DNA from: Pseudonocardia sp.
GTDB lineage: Bacteria; Actinomycetota; Actinomycetes; Mycobacteriales; Pseudonocardiaceae
NCBI GenBank assembly: GCA_030453005.1
Contig: JAKDLE010000006.1
Coordinates: 1-16,607 of the forward strand
Direction: 5' to 3'
DNA: 16,607 bases
The translations under genes and the position numbers were made by a program. Positions 15,805 through 16,607 of the stretch are shown piece by piece (the stretch's first letter is position 1; every line of letters begins with the position of its first letter). The notes under the pieces are model-generated. The model was not told the origin of the DNA. It saw nothing but the letters and a program-made list of their open reading frames with translations, and made no database searches.

Positions 15805-16607
15805 GTGCTCCTAGTGCACCGCGGCACCTACCTGCTGGCCGCGGGCGGTTTCGCCGTCGGCACCAGCGCCTACGTCGTGTCGGGGGTGTTGTCCGACGTC
15901 GCCACCTCGCTCGGCGTCTCCGTGGCGGCGGCCGGACAGCTCAGCACGGCGTTCGCGCTGTCCTACGCGCTCGGGGCGCCGCTGCTCGCGGTGCTCACCG
16001 GTCGGTGGGAGCGGCGTGCGCTGCTCGTCGTCGCGCTGTTGGTGGCCGCGGCCGGGAACCTCGCCGCGGCGCTCGCACCCAGCTACCCGCTGCTGATCGC
16101 CGCGCGGATCCTCAGCGCACTCGGGGCCGCGGTGTTCTCCCCCGGGGCCACGGTGGTCGCCACCCAGCTCAACCCCCCGGAGCTGCGCGGTCGCGCCGTC
16201 GCCGCCGTCTACGGAGGCATCACGCTCTCGCTCGTCGTCGGCGTCCCCGCCGGGAGTCTGCTCGGCGAGCCGCTCGGCTACCGGGGGGTCTTCGCGCTCG
16301 TGGGAGCGCTGTGCCTGGCGGCCGCGCTGCTGGTGCGGGTGCTCCTGCCCGCGGTGGCCGCGCCGCCCGTCGTCGGGCTGCGGGAGCGGCTGGCGGTGGC
16401 CGCGGACGCGCGGGTCGTCGCCGTGCTCGCGATGACGGTGGTGAACCTGCTCGCCGCGCTGTCGGTCTACACCTACGTCGCGCCGCTGCTGGAGGCCACC
16501 GCGGGCGCGACGGGCCCGACGCTGAGCCTGCTGCTGCTCGGCTACGGCGCGGGCGCGCTGGTCGGAAACGCCCTCGGCGGGCGCCTGGCCGACCGGTTCG
16601 GCAGCAC
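15805..16607 (+). CDS. MFS transporter, DHA1-like drug exporter family (partial)
   Basis: The frame from GTG 15805 is open to the window end (267 codons) and encodes a very hydrophobic protein with about eight membrane segments so far. The loop after segment 2 reads LTGRWERRALL, a variant of MFS motif A. VGVPAGSLLGEPLGYRGVF at 145-163 resembles motif C, the signature of drug:proton antiporters. GGRLADRFGS at the window edge is the repeat of motif A in the second half. It resembles AraJ/chloramphenicol-efflux type members; the substrate cannot be told. GTG 15814 is an alternative start. It lies 6 bp after murI and may be read from the murI promoter. The C-terminal third is outside the window. 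Confidence 0.85.
   Translation, partial: MLLVHRGTYLLAAGGFAVGTSAYVVSGVLSDVATSLGVSVAAAGQLSTAFALSYALGAPLLAVLTGRWERRALLVVALLVAAAGNLAAALAPSYPLLIAARILSALGAAVFSPGATVVATQLNPPELRGRAVAAVYGGITLSLVVGVPAGSLLGEPLGYRGVFALVGALCLAAALLVRVLLPAVAAPPVVGLRERLAVAADARVVAVLAMTVVNLLAALSVYTYVAPLLEATAGATGPTLSLLLLGYGAGALVGNALGGRLADRFGS

Overview
The window is very GC-rich, gene-dense actinobacterial chromosome. Proteins closely resembling mycobacterial CtaD/SerB2, DinG, PncB, ClpS, Mec, CysO, CysM and MurI, together with many GTG starts, point to Mycobacteriales/Pseudonocardiales. I suspect a Pseudonocardia-like organism; this is inferred from recalled families and not from a search.

Layout. (1) 1-2702: the 3' end of ctaD, serB overlapping it by ATGA, then a winged-helix (HTH_42/AlkZ-like) protein. 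(2) 2727-7198: two tandem paralogues of a large uncharacterised protein. The first carries a SEC-C zinc motif; the second has lost that motif and a C-terminal extension. (3) 7199-7500: a rearrangement scar made of a 49-bp copy of part of the second paralogue joined to the 3' end of an ABC exporter (CydC-like) gene. The fragment also overlaps the 3' end of dinG. (4) 7460-11315, minus strand: dinG and pncB. A 373-bp gap between them holds a good promoter and a long imperfect hairpin, a candidate structured RNA. (5) 11344-15798, plus strand: clpS, DUF2017, mec, cysO, cysM, a rhomboid protease and murI. This order is the one I know from M. tuberculosis Rv1331-Rv1338, without the Rv1333 peptidase. 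(6) 15805-end: the start of an MFS exporter.

How the genes work together. Mec, CysO and CysM form the sulfur-carrier cysteine pathway: CysM joins O-phosphoserine to thiocarboxylated CysO, and Mec releases cysteine. SerB, also here, hydrolyses the same O-phosphoserine to serine. ClpS and DUF2017 sit together, with ClpS as the N-degron adaptor for Clp protease. DinG is an iron-sulfur DNA helicase, PncB salvages nicotinate, and MurI supplies D-glutamate for peptidoglycan.

Most striking observation: CysO ends in three tandem copies of its own tail (ILPAVAGG), not one, encoded by a 30-bp in-frame tandem repeat and directly following a JAMM protease gene that could cut after each Gly-Gly. A second theme is transcriptional: seven genes have a TAnnnT -10 element ending 6-8 bases before the start codon, so they are probably read from leaderless mRNAs.
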